64,000 nt of DNA from an uncultured Porphyromonadaceae bacterium (GCA_947175495.1 CAMWNB010000004.1:1-64000); one strand, 5' to 3'; numbered from the stretch's first letter, positions 26,528-35,982 are shown. The notes: generated by a model not told the origin, from the sequence alone. Numbers and translations: made by a program.

Positions 26528-27391
26528 ATGAAAAACCTCTTACGCTCCGCTGCATGCGCCCTGGTGGCGCTCGCAAGCATCTGCGCCGCCGCGCAGGACA
26601 AACCGGCATGGGCAGAAAAAGGCACCCGCACCATCAATGCCGACCGCTCCAACGACAGCTATACCGTGGTGGCGTTCGACACCCACAACGCGGACAAGAC
26701 ATTCCTGGAGAGCAAACGTTTCGAGCCGCTGTTCATGTATGTGCGCGAAAACTTCTCCGCTCAGCCCGAAGGCCTCGCCGTGGACAGCGTGCAGGAAGAC
26801 GGCGTGACCACCTACATCATCGCCTACACCGACAAGGACAAAGGCACACGCCACACCCTGCAGGCCCGCCGCATCGACCAATACAGCGAGTACGACGACT
26901 TCGAGAGCAACGACTACGAATGGTATCTCTACCAGCTCTACGCCGTGGGCCGTCCCGACGAGACACCACGCTTCGACGAGTTCGAGCTTACGCGCGCCTA
27001 CAACGCCAAAGCCACCGCCATGTCGATTGTGCCCGGCTGGGGCCAGATCTACAAGGGGCAGACGGCGAAAGGCTGCGTCATCATCGGCCTTGAGGCTGTG
27101 TCGGTGGCCGGCATCATCATCGGCGAGCACAAGCGCAGCCGCATGATGGACGACGCCGCCAAGCACCCCGAAGTCTACGACAGCTGGGTGGGCAAGGCCC
27201 ACAGCTGGCGCAACGTGCGCAACGTCAGCATAGGCGTGGCCGTGGCCACATATGTCTACAACCTTATCGATGCCGCCACAAGCAAAGGCGCACGCCGCGT
27301 GAAGGTGCACAAGCGCGCCGGCGAAGGACTGTCGTTCGCGCCCACGATGTGGAACGACGGCGCAGGCATGACGTTCAGCTACAGCTTCTGA
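26528..27391 (+). CDS. DUF5683-type secreted/envelope protein
   Basis: A 287-aa protein with a cleavable signal peptide (MKNLLRSAACALVALASICAAAQ). The C-terminal half has the DUF5683 pattern AMSIVPGWGQIYKGQTAKGC, followed by a hydrophobic helix and a second helical region (RNVSIGVAVATYVYNLIDAA). The family is common in Bacteroidetes envelopes and has no established biochemical role. Its place inside a run of capsule glycosyltransferases is odd. ATG 26528 is preferred over the TTG at 26522. Confidence 0.72.
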   Translation: MKNLLRSAACALVALASICAAAQDKPAWAEKGTRTINADRSNDSYTVVAFDTHNADKTFLESKRFEPLFMYVRENFSAQPEGLAVDSVQEDGVTTYIIAYTDKDKGTRHTLQARRIDQYSEYDDFESNDYEWYLYQLYAVGRPDETPRFDEFELTRAYNAKATAMSIVPGWGQIYKGQTAKGCVIIGLEAVSVAGIIIGEHKRSRMMDDAAKHPEVYDSWVGKAHSWRNVRNVSIGVAVATYVYNLIDAATSKGARRVKVHKRAGEGLSFAPTMWNDGAGMTFSYSF

Positions 27392-27393
27392 GA

Positions 27394-28563
27394 GTGACAC
27401 AGACACGCCGACCCAAGATTGTGCGTGCGGCCACTGTGCCGATGTCGCTCGACGTGTTCTGCCGCGGATTGCTGCGCGAACTGGCCGACGACTACGAGGT
27501 AGTGGCCCTGAGCTCTCCCGGAGCGGAGCTCGACAGGCTGGGCGCCCGCGAGAATGTGCGGACATGCGCCGTGGCCATGCGCCGCGACATATCTCCGCTC
27601 GCCGACCTGCGCTCGCTCGCGGGCCTGTGGCGTCTTTTCCGCCGCGAAAAGCCCGACATGGTGCACAGCATGACCCCCAAGGCCGGGCTGCTGTGCATGG
27701 CGGCGGCCCGGATGGCCGGAGTGCCTGTGCGCGTGCACACCTTCACCGGGCTGCTTTTTCCCACTGCCACAGGCCTGAAGCGACGTCTGCTCATGCTCAC
27801 CGACCGCATCACCTGCGCATGCGCCACACATGTGGTGCCCGAAGGCGAAGGCGTGCGCGCCGATCTCGCATCGGCCGGCATCACCCGCAAACCCATGCGC
27901 GTGCTCGGCCACGGAAACGTGCGCGGCATCGACCTCTCCCACTACAGCCGCACGGCAGCCGTGCAGGCCGAGGCCTCGGCTATGCGGCGGAGCCTCGGCT
28001 ATGCCGACACGGACGTCGTGTTCGTGTTTGTGGGCCGCGTGACGGGCGACAAAGGCATCCGCGAGCTTGCTGAAGCATTCGGCACGCTCGGCCCGGCGGC
28101 ACGTCTGGTGCTCGTGGGAGAGCAGGAACCCGCTCTCGACCCGCTCGACGAGACGACACTGCGCAGGCTGCGCAGCGACAGGCGCATCCATGAAGCCGGC
28201 GCGCAGACCGACGTGCGGCCGTGGCTCGCCATGGCCGACGTGCTTGTGCATCCGAGCTATCGCGAGGGTTTTCCCAACGTTGTAATCGAGGGCGGCGCAA
28301 TGGGGCTGCCGGCCATCGTCACCGACATCAACGGCTCGCGGGAGATAGTGGAGCATGGCCGCAACGGACTGATAGTGCCGCCGCACGACAGCAGCTCCCT
28401 GGCCCGGGCCATGCAGCGTCTTCTCGACGACGCCGAAGAGCGGAAGCGCCTCGCCGCACCTGCCAGGCAGATGGTGGCCGAGCGCTATGAGCAAGGCTAT
28501 GTGCGCCGCTGCCTCAAGGACTTCTACCGCTCCATCCTATTCGGACGACAGTACCATGTATAG
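27394..28563 (+). CDS. Glycosyltransferase family 4 (PglA/EpsD-like)
   Basis: A 389-aa GT-B enzyme. The blocks MVHSMTPKAGLLCMAAARMAGVPVRVHTFTG and HPSYREGFPNVVIEGGAMGLPAI are typical of the PglA/EpsD group, which adds the second sugar to an undecaprenyl-diphospho-sugar made by a PglC-type enzyme. That fits the PglC-like gene directly after it (8-bp overlap). The start is GTG 27394, two bases after the previous stop; the track start at 27349 reads the previous gene out of frame. Confidence 0.9.
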   Translation: MTQTRRPKIVRAATVPMSLDVFCRGLLRELADDYEVVALSSPGAELDRLGARENVRTCAVAMRRDISPLADLRSLAGLWRLFRREKPDMVHSMTPKAGLLCMAAARMAGVPVRVHTFTGLLFPTATGLKRRLLMLTDRITCACATHVVPEGEGVRADLASAGITRKPMRVLGHGNVRGIDLSHYSRTAAVQAEASAMRRSLGYADTDVVFVFVGRVTGDKGIRELAEAFGTLGPAARLVLVGEQEPALDPLDETTLRRLRSDRRIHEAGAQTDVRPWLAMADVLVHPSYREGFPNVVIEGGAMGLPAIVTDINGSREIVEHGRNGLIVPPHDSSSLARAMQRLLDDAEERKRLAAPARQMVAERYEQGYVRRCLKDFYRSILFGRQYHV

Positions 28564-29164
28564 CAGATTCTTCAAACGCCCCATCGACATCGCGGTCGCC
28601 GCCGCGGCTCTATTGTGTCTGAGCCCGGTGCTGGCCGCAGTGGCCGTGTGGCTGCATTTCGCCAACAAAGGCGCCGGCGCGTTTTTCTCGCAGCTGCGGC
28701 CCGGGCGCGGCGGCCGCATCTTCCGGCTATACAAGTTCAAGACCATGACCGACGAGCGCGACGAGCACGGGCAACTGCTGCCTGACGCCGCCCGCCTGAC
28801 GCGCGCCGGGCGCCTGGTGCGCTCCACTTCGCTCGACGAGCTTCCTCAGCTGTGGAATGTGCTGCGCGGCGACATGTCGCTCATCGGTCCGCGGCCGCTA
28901 TTGCCGGAGTATCTGCCACTTTACAGCCCCGAGCAGGCGCATCGCCACGACGTCCGGCCCGGCATCACCGGCTGGGCGCAGTGTCACGGCCGCAACGCGC
29001 TTTCGTGGAAGCGCAAGTTCGAGCTTGATGTGTGGTATGTGCGCCATCTGTCGTTCGCCACAGACTGCCGCATCGTAGCGCTCACCATCGGCAGCGTGCT
29101 GCGCCGCGAAGGCATTTCCGGCGAAGGGCATGCCACATCCGAGCCCTTCAACGGCCGGAACTGA
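28556..29164 (+). CDS. Monotopic phosphoglycosyl transferase (PglC/WcaJ-type initiating sugar transferase)
   Basis: A 202-aa small PGT that moves a sugar-1-phosphate from a UDP-sugar to undecaprenyl phosphate, the first step of repeat-unit synthesis. It has an N-terminal re-entrant helix with the Ser-Pro break (LLCLSPVLAAVAVWL), FKTMTDERDEHG, the catalytic Asp-Glu pair in STSLDELPQLWNVLRGDMSLIGPRP, and RPGITGWAQCHGRN. Length matches PglC (about 200 aa) rather than the longer WcaJ. The last gene of the main capsule operon. Confidence 0.94.
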   Translation: MYSRFFKRPIDIAVAAAALLCLSPVLAAVAVWLHFANKGAGAFFSQLRPGRGGRIFRLYKFKTMTDERDEHGQLLPDAARLTRAGRLVRSTSLDELPQLWNVLRGDMSLIGPRPLLPEYLPLYSPEQAHRHDVRPGITGWAQCHGRNALSWKRKFELDVWYVRHLSFATDCRIVALTIGSVLRREGISGEGHATSEPFNGRN

Positions 29165-29285
29165 CGGCTGTACTATTTTATCCATTTATACCATTATGTT
29201 AGCTGTCATGCCCGAACCGCGTGTTTTTAACACTTAAACATGGAATTTTCACGGCTGCAAAGAGCGATGTTTTTTTCTTTTTTTG

Positions 29286-29315
29286 TATATTTGCAGTCAA
29301 TAAGTCCGAAAGGAC
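29286..29315 (+). promoter_or_regulatory. Promoter -7 element and 5' GNRA hairpin before the dehydratase gene
   Basis: TATATTTG (29286-29293) matches TAnnTTTG, though no TTTG stands at the right -33 distance. Just downstream, GTCC-GAAA-GGAC (29304-29315) would fold as a 4-bp stem with a GNRA tetraloop at the very 5' end of the transcript, possibly stabilising it. Confidence 0.55.
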
Positions 29316-29357
29316 CGCATTTCTGCATATCCAAACCGGCCCTTCTCCTTGAAACTG

Positions 29358-31001
29358 ATGCACAAACGTATTTTAAACTGGTATTTATCCCGCGAATGTG
29401 TGCCCTACTGGTACGTCCTTGCAGCCGATTGTCTGATTGTTCTGGCAAGCGGCCTCATGGCTTATGCCATAGGCCACGGGGCAGCCTACATGGTGGTCAA
29501 CTTCGGAACTCTGCTACAGTCTCTGCTGCTCTATCTTCTCTGCTTTGTGGTCGGTTTCCGCGCGCTCCGCACCTATAGCGGCATCATCCGCGACACGTCG
29601 ATGGCCGACCTCATCCGTGTGACGGCCGCGCTGGCCATAGGCGTGGTGCTCGTCATGGGCATGCGTGTGGTGATGCACACCGACGACTGGCTGATGCCGC
29701 TGCGCCTGCGCGATTTGCTTCTGCTGACGCTCATCGCCGCCCTGGGCATGTGCGGTCTTCGCGTCGTGGCCAAAGAAATGTACGATATCTACCTGCGCAA
29801 CTATTCGGGAGGCGGAGCCTACGGCCTCAATTCCAACGACCTGCTGGACATGGAGCTAAACGAGTTGCTGCCGCGGCATCCCATCCACGTGGACATCTCC
29901 GCCATTTCGGATGCGATGAAGGATCGCAGCCTCATGGTGACGGGCGCGGCCGGCAGCATAGGCAGCGAGCTCAGCCGCATGCTGGCCGGTTACCATCCTT
30001 CCGAACTTGTGCTCATCGACCAGGCTGAGACACCTCTCCACGACCTTTGCCTGCACATGCAACGCGAGCATCCGGAGGTGAAATGCCACTGCATAGTCAC
30101 GAGTGTGTGCCACTCCAACCGCATGGACGACGTGATGCGCCGCTACAAGCCGGAAATAATCTTCCACGCGGCGGCCTACAAGCATGTGCCCATGATGGAG
30201 GACAACCCCGAAGAGAGCGTGCTCAACAACGTGGACGGCACATGCAAGCTGGCGCGCCTCGCCGTGAAACACGGCGTGCGCAAGTTCATAATGATTTCCA
30301 CGGACAAAGCCGTGAATCCGACGAGTGTCATGGGCTGCAGCAAGCGTATCTGCGAGATTTTCTGCCAGAGCCTCAACAACACGCCCGAAGCCGCCGGCAC
30401 GCAGTTCATCACGACGCGCTTCGGCAATGTGCTGGGCAGCAACGGCTCAGTCATCCCCATATTCCGCGAGCAGATCCGCCGCGGAGGGCCTGTGTGTGTG
30501 ACCCACCCCGACATTATCCGCTACTTCATGCTTATTCCCGAGGCATGCCGTCTTGTGCTGCAGGCCGCCATCATCGGCCGCGGAGGCGAGATATTCTGCT
30601 TCGACATGGGCGAGCCGGTGCGCATCGCCGACCTTGCCACGCGCATGATTGAACTCAGCGGCAAGCACAACATAAAAATAGAATTCACCGGCCTGCGGCC
30701 CGGCGAGAAACTCTACGAGGAGCTGCTCACCGACGATGAGACCGTGCTTCCCACGCGCCATCCGAAAATAAAAATCGCCAAGGTGCGTAACATCGATTTT
30801 GAGTCGGCCCGGCGCGAAATCGACAATCTGATAGCAGCGGCTCGCACCTACAACACCGACGCCACGCTGCGGCTCATGCACCGCATCGTGCCCGAGTACC
30901 GCCACCCCGACACTGACGCCTGCGCGCTCAAGCAGCAGAAGGAGGCCGCGCCCATCGGGCCCATGCCGGGCCTCGCGTTTCATCACATTGCAAATAAATA
31001 A
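29358..31001 (+). CDS. Membrane nucleotide-sugar 4,6-dehydratase/epimerase (CapD/WbpM/PglF-like, short form)
   Basis: A 547-aa protein that likely converts a UDP-HexNAc to its 4-keto-6-deoxy form, feeding the PglC-like initiating transferase. Four membrane helices lie in residues about 13-135. The SDR catalytic domain starts near 195 with the NAD motif VTGAAGSIGSEL and continues with FHAAAYKHVPMMEDNP, MISTDKAVNPTSVMGCSKR and GEKLYEELL. The Rossmann-like CoA-binding domain (about 100 aa) normally found between membrane and catalytic parts seems to be missing. The start is ATG 29358, not TTG 29349. It has its own promoter. Confidence 0.88.
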   Translation: MHKRILNWYLSRECVPYWYVLAADCLIVLASGLMAYAIGHGAAYMVVNFGTLLQSLLLYLLCFVVGFRALRTYSGIIRDTSMADLIRVTAALAIGVVLVMGMRVVMHTDDWLMPLRLRDLLLLTLIAALGMCGLRVVAKEMYDIYLRNYSGGGAYGLNSNDLLDMELNELLPRHPIHVDISAISDAMKDRSLMVTGAAGSIGSELSRMLAGYHPSELVLIDQAETPLHDLCLHMQREHPEVKCHCIVTSVCHSNRMDDVMRRYKPEIIFHAAAYKHVPMMEDNPEESVLNNVDGTCKLARLAVKHGVRKFIMISTDKAVNPTSVMGCSKRICEIFCQSLNNTPEAAGTQFITTRFGNVLGSNGSVIPIFREQIRRGGPVCVTHPDIIRYFMLIPEACRLVLQAAIIGRGGEIFCFDMGEPVRIADLATRMIELSGKHNIKIEFTGLRPGEKLYEELLTDDETVLPTRHPKIKIAKVRNIDFESARREIDNLIAAARTYNTDATLRLMHRIVPEYRHPDTDACALKQQKEAAPIGPMPGLAFHHIANK

Positions 31002-31019
31002 CCAATCATAACACAGACG

Positions 31020-32921
31020 ATGCTTATAAAAAAGTTACTGAAAATATCAGCAGCCGCCATGGCGATAGCATGCGTGGCGGCTCTGACACCGACAAAGTCG
31101 GCAGCACAGAGCTACAACAGCATTGACGAGGCATTGGCCGACTCCACCTTCCAGGAGGTGTACCGCGGCACCCATCAGTATGTAGCGCCCACTGTCACCG
31201 AGGTTCTGCGCGACAGCGTGTTCGACCCCACGAGAGTGGTGACCAACAAGTTCAGCAAAAACTGGTTTGTGTTTGCGACAGGCGGCGTGCACTCTTTTGT
31301 CGGAGACTACAGCGGCTGCGGCAAACTCGCCGGCACGCTCTCGCCCGACTGGAGCGTGGGTGTCGGCAAATGGTTCACACCCGGCGTGGGCCTGAAAGTA
31401 GAGTTCATAAAGTCCGACTCCAAGGGCTACACCGAGTATCTGACCGGCCACTACGGCTACGGCGACATCATGTTCCGCGCCGACGGCACGCCCTACCGCA
31501 AGATGAAGACAAGATGGTGGGACATCAGCCTCGATGTGGTTCTCAACCTCACCCGTCTCTACAAAGGCTACGAGGGCTACAACAGCCGCAAGGCCATGAA
31601 CCAGTTCATGCTCAACCTGGGCATCGGCGGCGTGCATCACCTCGGCTTCGAGCACAACCACGGCTCCGACAACGAGCTCAGCTTCCACTCCGAGCTGCAG
31701 TACAGCCGCTTCTTCACCCCCGCCAAGCGATGGAGCCTCGACATCAAGGCTCGCGCGCTCTTCTATCAGACGAACTTCGACCTTGAGTACGGCCAGGCCA
31801 ACCACGCCGCATCCAAATTCGACGCCAACGTGGGCATCGACATAGGCGTCACCTTCTACCTCGGCAAGAAACGCGCCAACGGCTGGGGTCACGGCGCCAC
31901 AAAGGTGTACCAGCGCGACTATCGCGAAGAAAAGACCGTGGTCATCCGCCAGAAGGACGCAGAGCAGAAGCCCGTGCAGTACCGCACGCTCTCGTTCTAT
32001 GTGTTCTACCCCAACAACTACTCCGGACGCAACGACGCGCCCCAGATTGCCGACGCCACGGTCAACGCCATCGACTACCTCGCCGGCGGTATCTTCACTC
32101 AGAAGCGATTCAAATCCACGGCCGACGCCGACGGCCGCATAGGCGCCGGCATCAACACCAACTCGCTGCCCTTCACCGATGTGGCCACCGAGAACGCCTC
32201 CGAGCCTTTCCGCTTCGACTTCGTGCCGCGAGGCTATGAGATGAGCGCGTCCACTCCCCTCAGCCTCAGCATGAGCAGCAAGGACATGCAGGACTTCGCC
32301 CGCAAGGCCGGCTACTACTACGCTCCCATCTGGGACGGCAAGCACCAGTGGCACTACCGCATCGACGACGCCACCCTCGGCCAGCAGCTCCTGCTCGACG
32401 CCAACTACAAGGAAACCGAGACCTACGGCCTCAACTCCCATCTCGGCCTCCCCATCGTGATGGAGCGCATGGAGCAGCGCAACGGCAAGAAAGTGAACGA
32501 TGACGAAATCGTCAGCTTCGCCGACGTCTACGCCGCCCTCAACGGCGACAGCCCCTATCTGGAGCAGTTCACCGACTCGGCCACGGTGGCCCACATCCGC
32601 GAAGTGCTCGACAACGGCACCATCGCCCTCATCCAGTTTGAAGGCCTCGCCACGAGCCAGGACAACTACACCGGCCAGAACGCCAAGCAGGTGGGCCTGG
32701 ACCGCAACAACGCCCTTTCGGAGAACCGCGCACGCACCGTGCTCGTGTGGCTTCAGCAGCATCCCAACATGAAGGATGTGCACCACCTCACGTCCAACGA
32801 GCCTTTCTTCGCCAACGGCATCCGCCCCGTCAACGACCCGTCGACGCGCGGTCTTGACGCCAAGCTCGGCCGCTCCGTGAAGGTGAAGATCCACTACCTC
32901 ATCCCCGAGAGCAAGCGATAG
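31020..32921 (+). CDS. OmpA-family outer membrane protein
   Basis: A 633-aa secreted protein with a signal peptide (KISAAAMAIACVAALTPTKSAAQ). The N-terminal half is rich in alternating aromatic and glycine strands, suggesting a beta barrel (FVFATGGVHSFVGDYSG, WSVGVGKWFTPGVGLKVEF). The C-terminus resembles an OmpA-like peptidoglycan-binding domain, with LSENRARTVLVWLQQHP close to the usual LSxxRAxxVxxYL motif. It sits 18 bp after the dehydratase gene and ends before a strong terminator. It probably anchors the outer membrane to the wall; a capsule link is only positional. Confidence 0.8.
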   Translation: MLIKKLLKISAAAMAIACVAALTPTKSAAQSYNSIDEALADSTFQEVYRGTHQYVAPTVTEVLRDSVFDPTRVVTNKFSKNWFVFATGGVHSFVGDYSGCGKLAGTLSPDWSVGVGKWFTPGVGLKVEFIKSDSKGYTEYLTGHYGYGDIMFRADGTPYRKMKTRWWDISLDVVLNLTRLYKGYEGYNSRKAMNQFMLNLGIGGVHHLGFEHNHGSDNELSFHSELQYSRFFTPAKRWSLDIKARALFYQTNFDLEYGQANHAASKFDANVGIDIGVTFYLGKKRANGWGHGATKVYQRDYREEKTVVIRQKDAEQKPVQYRTLSFYVFYPNNYSGRNDAPQIADATVNAIDYLAGGIFTQKRFKSTADADGRIGAGINTNSLPFTDVATENASEPFRFDFVPRGYEMSASTPLSLSMSSKDMQDFARKAGYYYAPIWDGKHQWHYRIDDATLGQQLLLDANYKETETYGLNSHLGLPIVMERMEQRNGKKVNDDEIVSFADVYAALNGDSPYLEQFTDSATVAHIREVLDNGTIALIQFEGLATSQDNYTGQNAKQVGLDRNNALSENRARTVLVWLQQHPNMKDVHHLTSNEPFFANGIRPVNDPSTRGLDAKLGRSVKVKIHYLIPESKR

Positions 32922-32943
32922 GCTCGCATCTCTGTCTCATCCG

Positions 32944-32977
32944 CATCGCCGCGTTCCCCGCCGGGGGCGCGGCGATG
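32944..32977 (+). terminator. Rho-independent terminator after the OmpA-family gene
   Basis: CATCGCCGCG and CGCGGCGATG form a perfect 10-bp stem, with a further CCCC/GGGG pairing inside the loop. The following T-content is modest (TTGCATTTG). It separates the capsule-side transcription unit from korAB. Confidence 0.75.
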
Positions 32978-33034
32978 TTGCATTTGCACACATCCTATAA
33001 CATTATTTAATAAATTGGCGGGCGAAAAAAAGTA

Positions 33035-33066
33035 TTTGCGCGTATCGCGCTTTTTTCGTAGCTTTG
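33035..33066 (+). promoter_or_regulatory. korAB promoter
   Basis: TTTG (33035-33038), a 20-nt spacer, then TAGCTTTG (33059-33066): a full match to the Bacteroidetes housekeeping promoter. The start of transcription would fall about 20 nt before the korA ATG. Confidence 0.85.
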
Positions 33067-33092
33067 CCGTGCAAACTCAGAAACCGAATCTT

Positions 33093-34946
33093 ATGTCTGA
33101 AAAACATCAGGTCAAAACTCTTGATAAAGTAGTGGTCCGCTTCTCGGGCGACTCCGGCGACGGCATGCAGCTGGCCGGCAATATATTCACCAATGTGTCG
33201 GCAGCGCTCGGCTGCCGCGTGTCCACCTTCCCCGACTATCCTGCCGAAATCCGCGCCCCGCAGGGCTCTCTCAGCGGCGTGAGCGGCTTCCAGGTGAGCG
33301 TCGGCAAGGACGTGCACACACCCGGCGATGCCTGCGACGTGCTCGTGGCCATGAACCCCGCGGCCCTCAAGCAGAACATCCGCTTCCTGCGCCGTGGCGG
33401 CACAATCATTGTCGACATAGATTCTTTCCGCCCGGCCGACCTCCGCAAGGCCGAGTTCGCCACCGACGATCCTTTCGGCGAGCTCGGAATCGACGACAAC
33501 TGCCTGCTGCAGGTGCCCGTCACCCAAATGACGCGCGACGCCCTGGCCGACAGCGGCCTCGACAACAAGAGCATGCTGAAGTGCCGCAACATCTTCGCCC
33601 TCGGCCTGGTGTGCTGGCTGTTCGACCGCCCGCTCGACGAGGCCGTGGCCCATCTGAGCAGCAAATTCGGCCGCAAGCCCGCCATCCTCGAGGCCAACAA
33701 GCGCGTGCTGCAGGCGGGCTTCGACTACGGCCACAACGTGCACGCCTCCGTGCCCACCTACCGCATTGAAAGCGAGAATCCTCGCCCCGGCGTTTACACC
33801 GACATCAACGGCAACACGGCCACCGCGTGGGGCCTCATCATGGCGTCGGAGAAGAGCGGTCTGCCGCTGTTCCTCGGCTCCTACCCCATCACCCCCGCCA
33901 CCGACATCCTCCACGAACTTGCCAAGCGCAAGGACCTCGGCGTGAAAGCCGTGCAGATGGAGGACGAGATAGCCGGCGTGTGCTCGGCCATCGGCGCGTC
34001 TTTCGCCGGCAATCTGGCCGTGACCTCCACTTCCGGCCCCGGCCTGGCTCTCAAGAGCGAGGCCATCGGCCTGGCCGTGATGGCCGAACTGCCTCTCGTG
34101 GTCATCGACGTGCAGCGCGGCGGTCCCTCCACCGGCCTGCCCACCAAGACCGAGCAGACCGACCTGATGCAGGCCCTGTACGGCCGCAACGGCGAGTGTC
34201 CGCTCTGCGTGGTGGCTCCCGCCACTCCCACCGACTGCTTCGACATGGCCTTCCAGGCCTGCCGCATAGCCGTAGAGCACATGACGCCTGTCATCCTGCT
34301 GAGCGATGCCTTCATCGGCAACGGCGCATCGGCATGGCGCGTGCCCGACGACAACGACTATCCCGCCATCCACGCTCCCCGCGTGCCGGAGGAGCTCAAG
34401 GCGTCCGGCAAGTGGCAGCCCTACAGCCGCGATCCCGAAACGCTCGTGCGCTACTGGGCCGTGCCCGGCACGGAAGGCCTGGCCCACCGCATCGGCGGCC
34501 TTGAGAAAGACTGCGCCTGCGGAGCCATCAGCACCGACCCTGCCAACCATGCCCGCATGGTGGAGACCCGCCGCGAGAAAATCGACCGCATAGCCGCCGA
34601 CATCCCCGAGCTTGAAGTGCTGTGCGACGCCGATGCCGACACGCTGCTCGTCGGCTGGGGCGGCACCTACGGCCACCTGCACGCTGCCGCCTCGGAGCTC
34701 TGCGCCAAAGGCGTGCCCACGGCTTTCGCCCACTTCCGCTATATCAACCCGCTGCCTGCCAACACCGCCGAGGTGCTCGGCCGCTACAAGCGCGTGATTG
34801 TGGCCGAACTCAACTCCGGCATGATGGCCGACTGGCTGCAGTGCCACTTCCCGGGCATCAACATCCGACGCATCAACAAGGTGCAGGGCCAGCCCTTCCT
34901 CGTGGGCGAGCTCGTCGACGCCGTAGAGAAAACAGTTGCAGAATAA
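33093..34946 (+). CDS. korA: 2-oxoacid:ferredoxin oxidoreductase, fused gamma/alpha subunit
   Basis: A 617-aa subunit that, with korB, oxidatively decarboxylates 2-oxoglutarate (or reversibly carboxylates succinyl-CoA) using ferredoxin. The N-terminal gamma domain (about 10-190) begins VVRFSGDSGDGMQLAGNIFTN; the alpha domain (from about 225) contains LFLGSYPITPATDILHEL, QMEDEIAGVCSAIGAS and TSTSGPGLALKSEAIGLAVM. This fusion is usual in Bacteroidetes. No separate ferredoxin-type delta subunit is encoded nearby. ATG 33093 is used because the track start at 33015 lies upstream of the promoter. Confidence 0.92.
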   Translation: MSEKHQVKTLDKVVVRFSGDSGDGMQLAGNIFTNVSAALGCRVSTFPDYPAEIRAPQGSLSGVSGFQVSVGKDVHTPGDACDVLVAMNPAALKQNIRFLRRGGTIIVDIDSFRPADLRKAEFATDDPFGELGIDDNCLLQVPVTQMTRDALADSGLDNKSMLKCRNIFALGLVCWLFDRPLDEAVAHLSSKFGRKPAILEANKRVLQAGFDYGHNVHASVPTYRIESENPRPGVYTDINGNTATAWGLIMASEKSGLPLFLGSYPITPATDILHELAKRKDLGVKAVQMEDEIAGVCSAIGASFAGNLAVTSTSGPGLALKSEAIGLAVMAELPLVVIDVQRGGPSTGLPTKTEQTDLMQALYGRNGECPLCVVAPATPTDCFDMAFQACRIAVEHMTPVILLSDAFIGNGASAWRVPDDNDYPAIHAPRVPEELKASGKWQPYSRDPETLVRYWAVPGTEGLAHRIGGLEKDCACGAISTDPANHARMVETRREKIDRIAADIPELEVLCDADADTLLVGWGGTYGHLHAAASELCAKGVPTAFAHFRYINPLPANTAEVLGRYKRVIVAELNSGMMADWLQCHFPGINIRRINKVQGQPFLVGELVDAVEKTVAE

Positions 34947-34959
34947 CCATCTCAGACAC

Positions 34960-35982
34960 ATGCACAAAATGGAAAACCAAACATACACAGCATCCGACTA
35001 TAAAAACGGACAGAGCGTGCGCTGGTGTCCCGGATGCGGCGACCACGCCATTCTCAACACCCTGCACAAGGCCATGGCCACCCTCGGCGTGCCCCCGCAC
35101 CGCACGGCCGTAATCTCGGGCATAGGCTGCAGCTCGCGCCTGCCCTACTACATGAACACCTACGGCTTCCACACCATCCACGGACGCGCGGCAGCCATTG
35201 CCACCGGCTTCAAAATCGCCAATCCGGAAATGAGCGTGTGGCAGATTTCGGGCGACGGCGACGGCCTCGCCATCGGCGGCAACCACTTCATCCACGCCGT
35301 GCGCCGCAACATCGACATCAACATCGTGCTGTTCAACAACAAGATATACGGTCTGACCAAGGGACAGTACTCGCCCACGAGCCCCCGAGGCTTCGTGTCG
35401 AAATCGTCGCCCTACGGCACCGTCGAGGACCCGTTCATCCCCGCCGAACTCGCTTTCGGCGCGCGCGGCAATTTCTTCGCCCGCAGCATCGACGTGGAGC
35501 TGGCCACATCGCAGGAAGTGCTCGTGGCCGCCGCACGCCACAAAGGCACATCGGTGGTCGAGATTCTGCAGAACTGCGTCATCTTCAACAACGGAATCCA
35601 CAATGCCATCACCGACAAGGAATACCGCGCCGACCGCACCATCCATCTGCGCCACGGCGAGAAGATGCTTTTCGGCGCCGAAGGCAACCGCGGCCTGGTG
35701 CAGGACGGTTTCCTGCTCAAGGCTGTGACGCTGGGCGAGGACGGCTACACCATCGACGATGTGCTCGTGCACGACGCCCACACTCCCTCCAACTTCCTCC
35801 ACCAGCAGCTGGCCATGATGGACGGCACCGACCTGCCTCTGGCTGTCGGCGTCATCCGCGACGTGGAAGCGCCCACCTACAACGACACTCTGGACGCCCA
35901 GGTGGCCGATGTGCGCGCCCACAAGGGCCACGCATCGCTCCGCGACATGATTCTCGCAGGAAGCACCTGGGAAGTCAAATAA
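34960..35982 (+). CDS. korB: 2-oxoacid:ferredoxin oxidoreductase, beta subunit
   Basis: A 340-aa thiamine-diphosphate-binding subunit. It has the CxxC of VRWCPGCGDHAIL, the IGCSSRLPYYMNTYG loop and the TPP motif GDGDGLAIGGNHFIHA ending in NNKIYGLTKGQYSPTS. Together with KorA it forms the core enzyme. It starts 13 bp after korA; ATG 34960 and ATG 34969 are both possible. The 3' end overlaps the convergent ClC gene by 8 bp. Substrate (2-oxoglutarate versus another 2-oxoacid) is assigned from the family pattern, not proven. Confidence 0.92.
   Translation: MHKMENQTYTASDYKNGQSVRWCPGCGDHAILNTLHKAMATLGVPPHRTAVISGIGCSSRLPYYMNTYGFHTIHGRAAAIATGFKIANPEMSVWQISGDGDGLAIGGNHFIHAVRRNIDINIVLFNNKIYGLTKGQYSPTSPRGFVSKSSPYGTVEDPFIPAELAFGARGNFFARSIDVELATSQEVLVAAARHKGTSVVEILQNCVIFNNGIHNAITDKEYRADRTIHLRHGEKMLFGAEGNRGLVQDGFLLKAVTLGEDGYTIDDVLVHDAHTPSNFLHQQLAMMDGTDLPLAVGVIRDVEAPTYNDTLDAQVADVRAHKGHASLRDMILAGSTWEVK

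Noticed and set aside
31047-32894. 615-aa minus-strand ORF
   Set aside because: Antisense to the OmpA-family gene; Val/Gly/His-rich shadow.
33003-34988. 661-aa minus-strand ORF
   Set aside because: Antisense to korA, whose family motifs and consensus promoter are certain.
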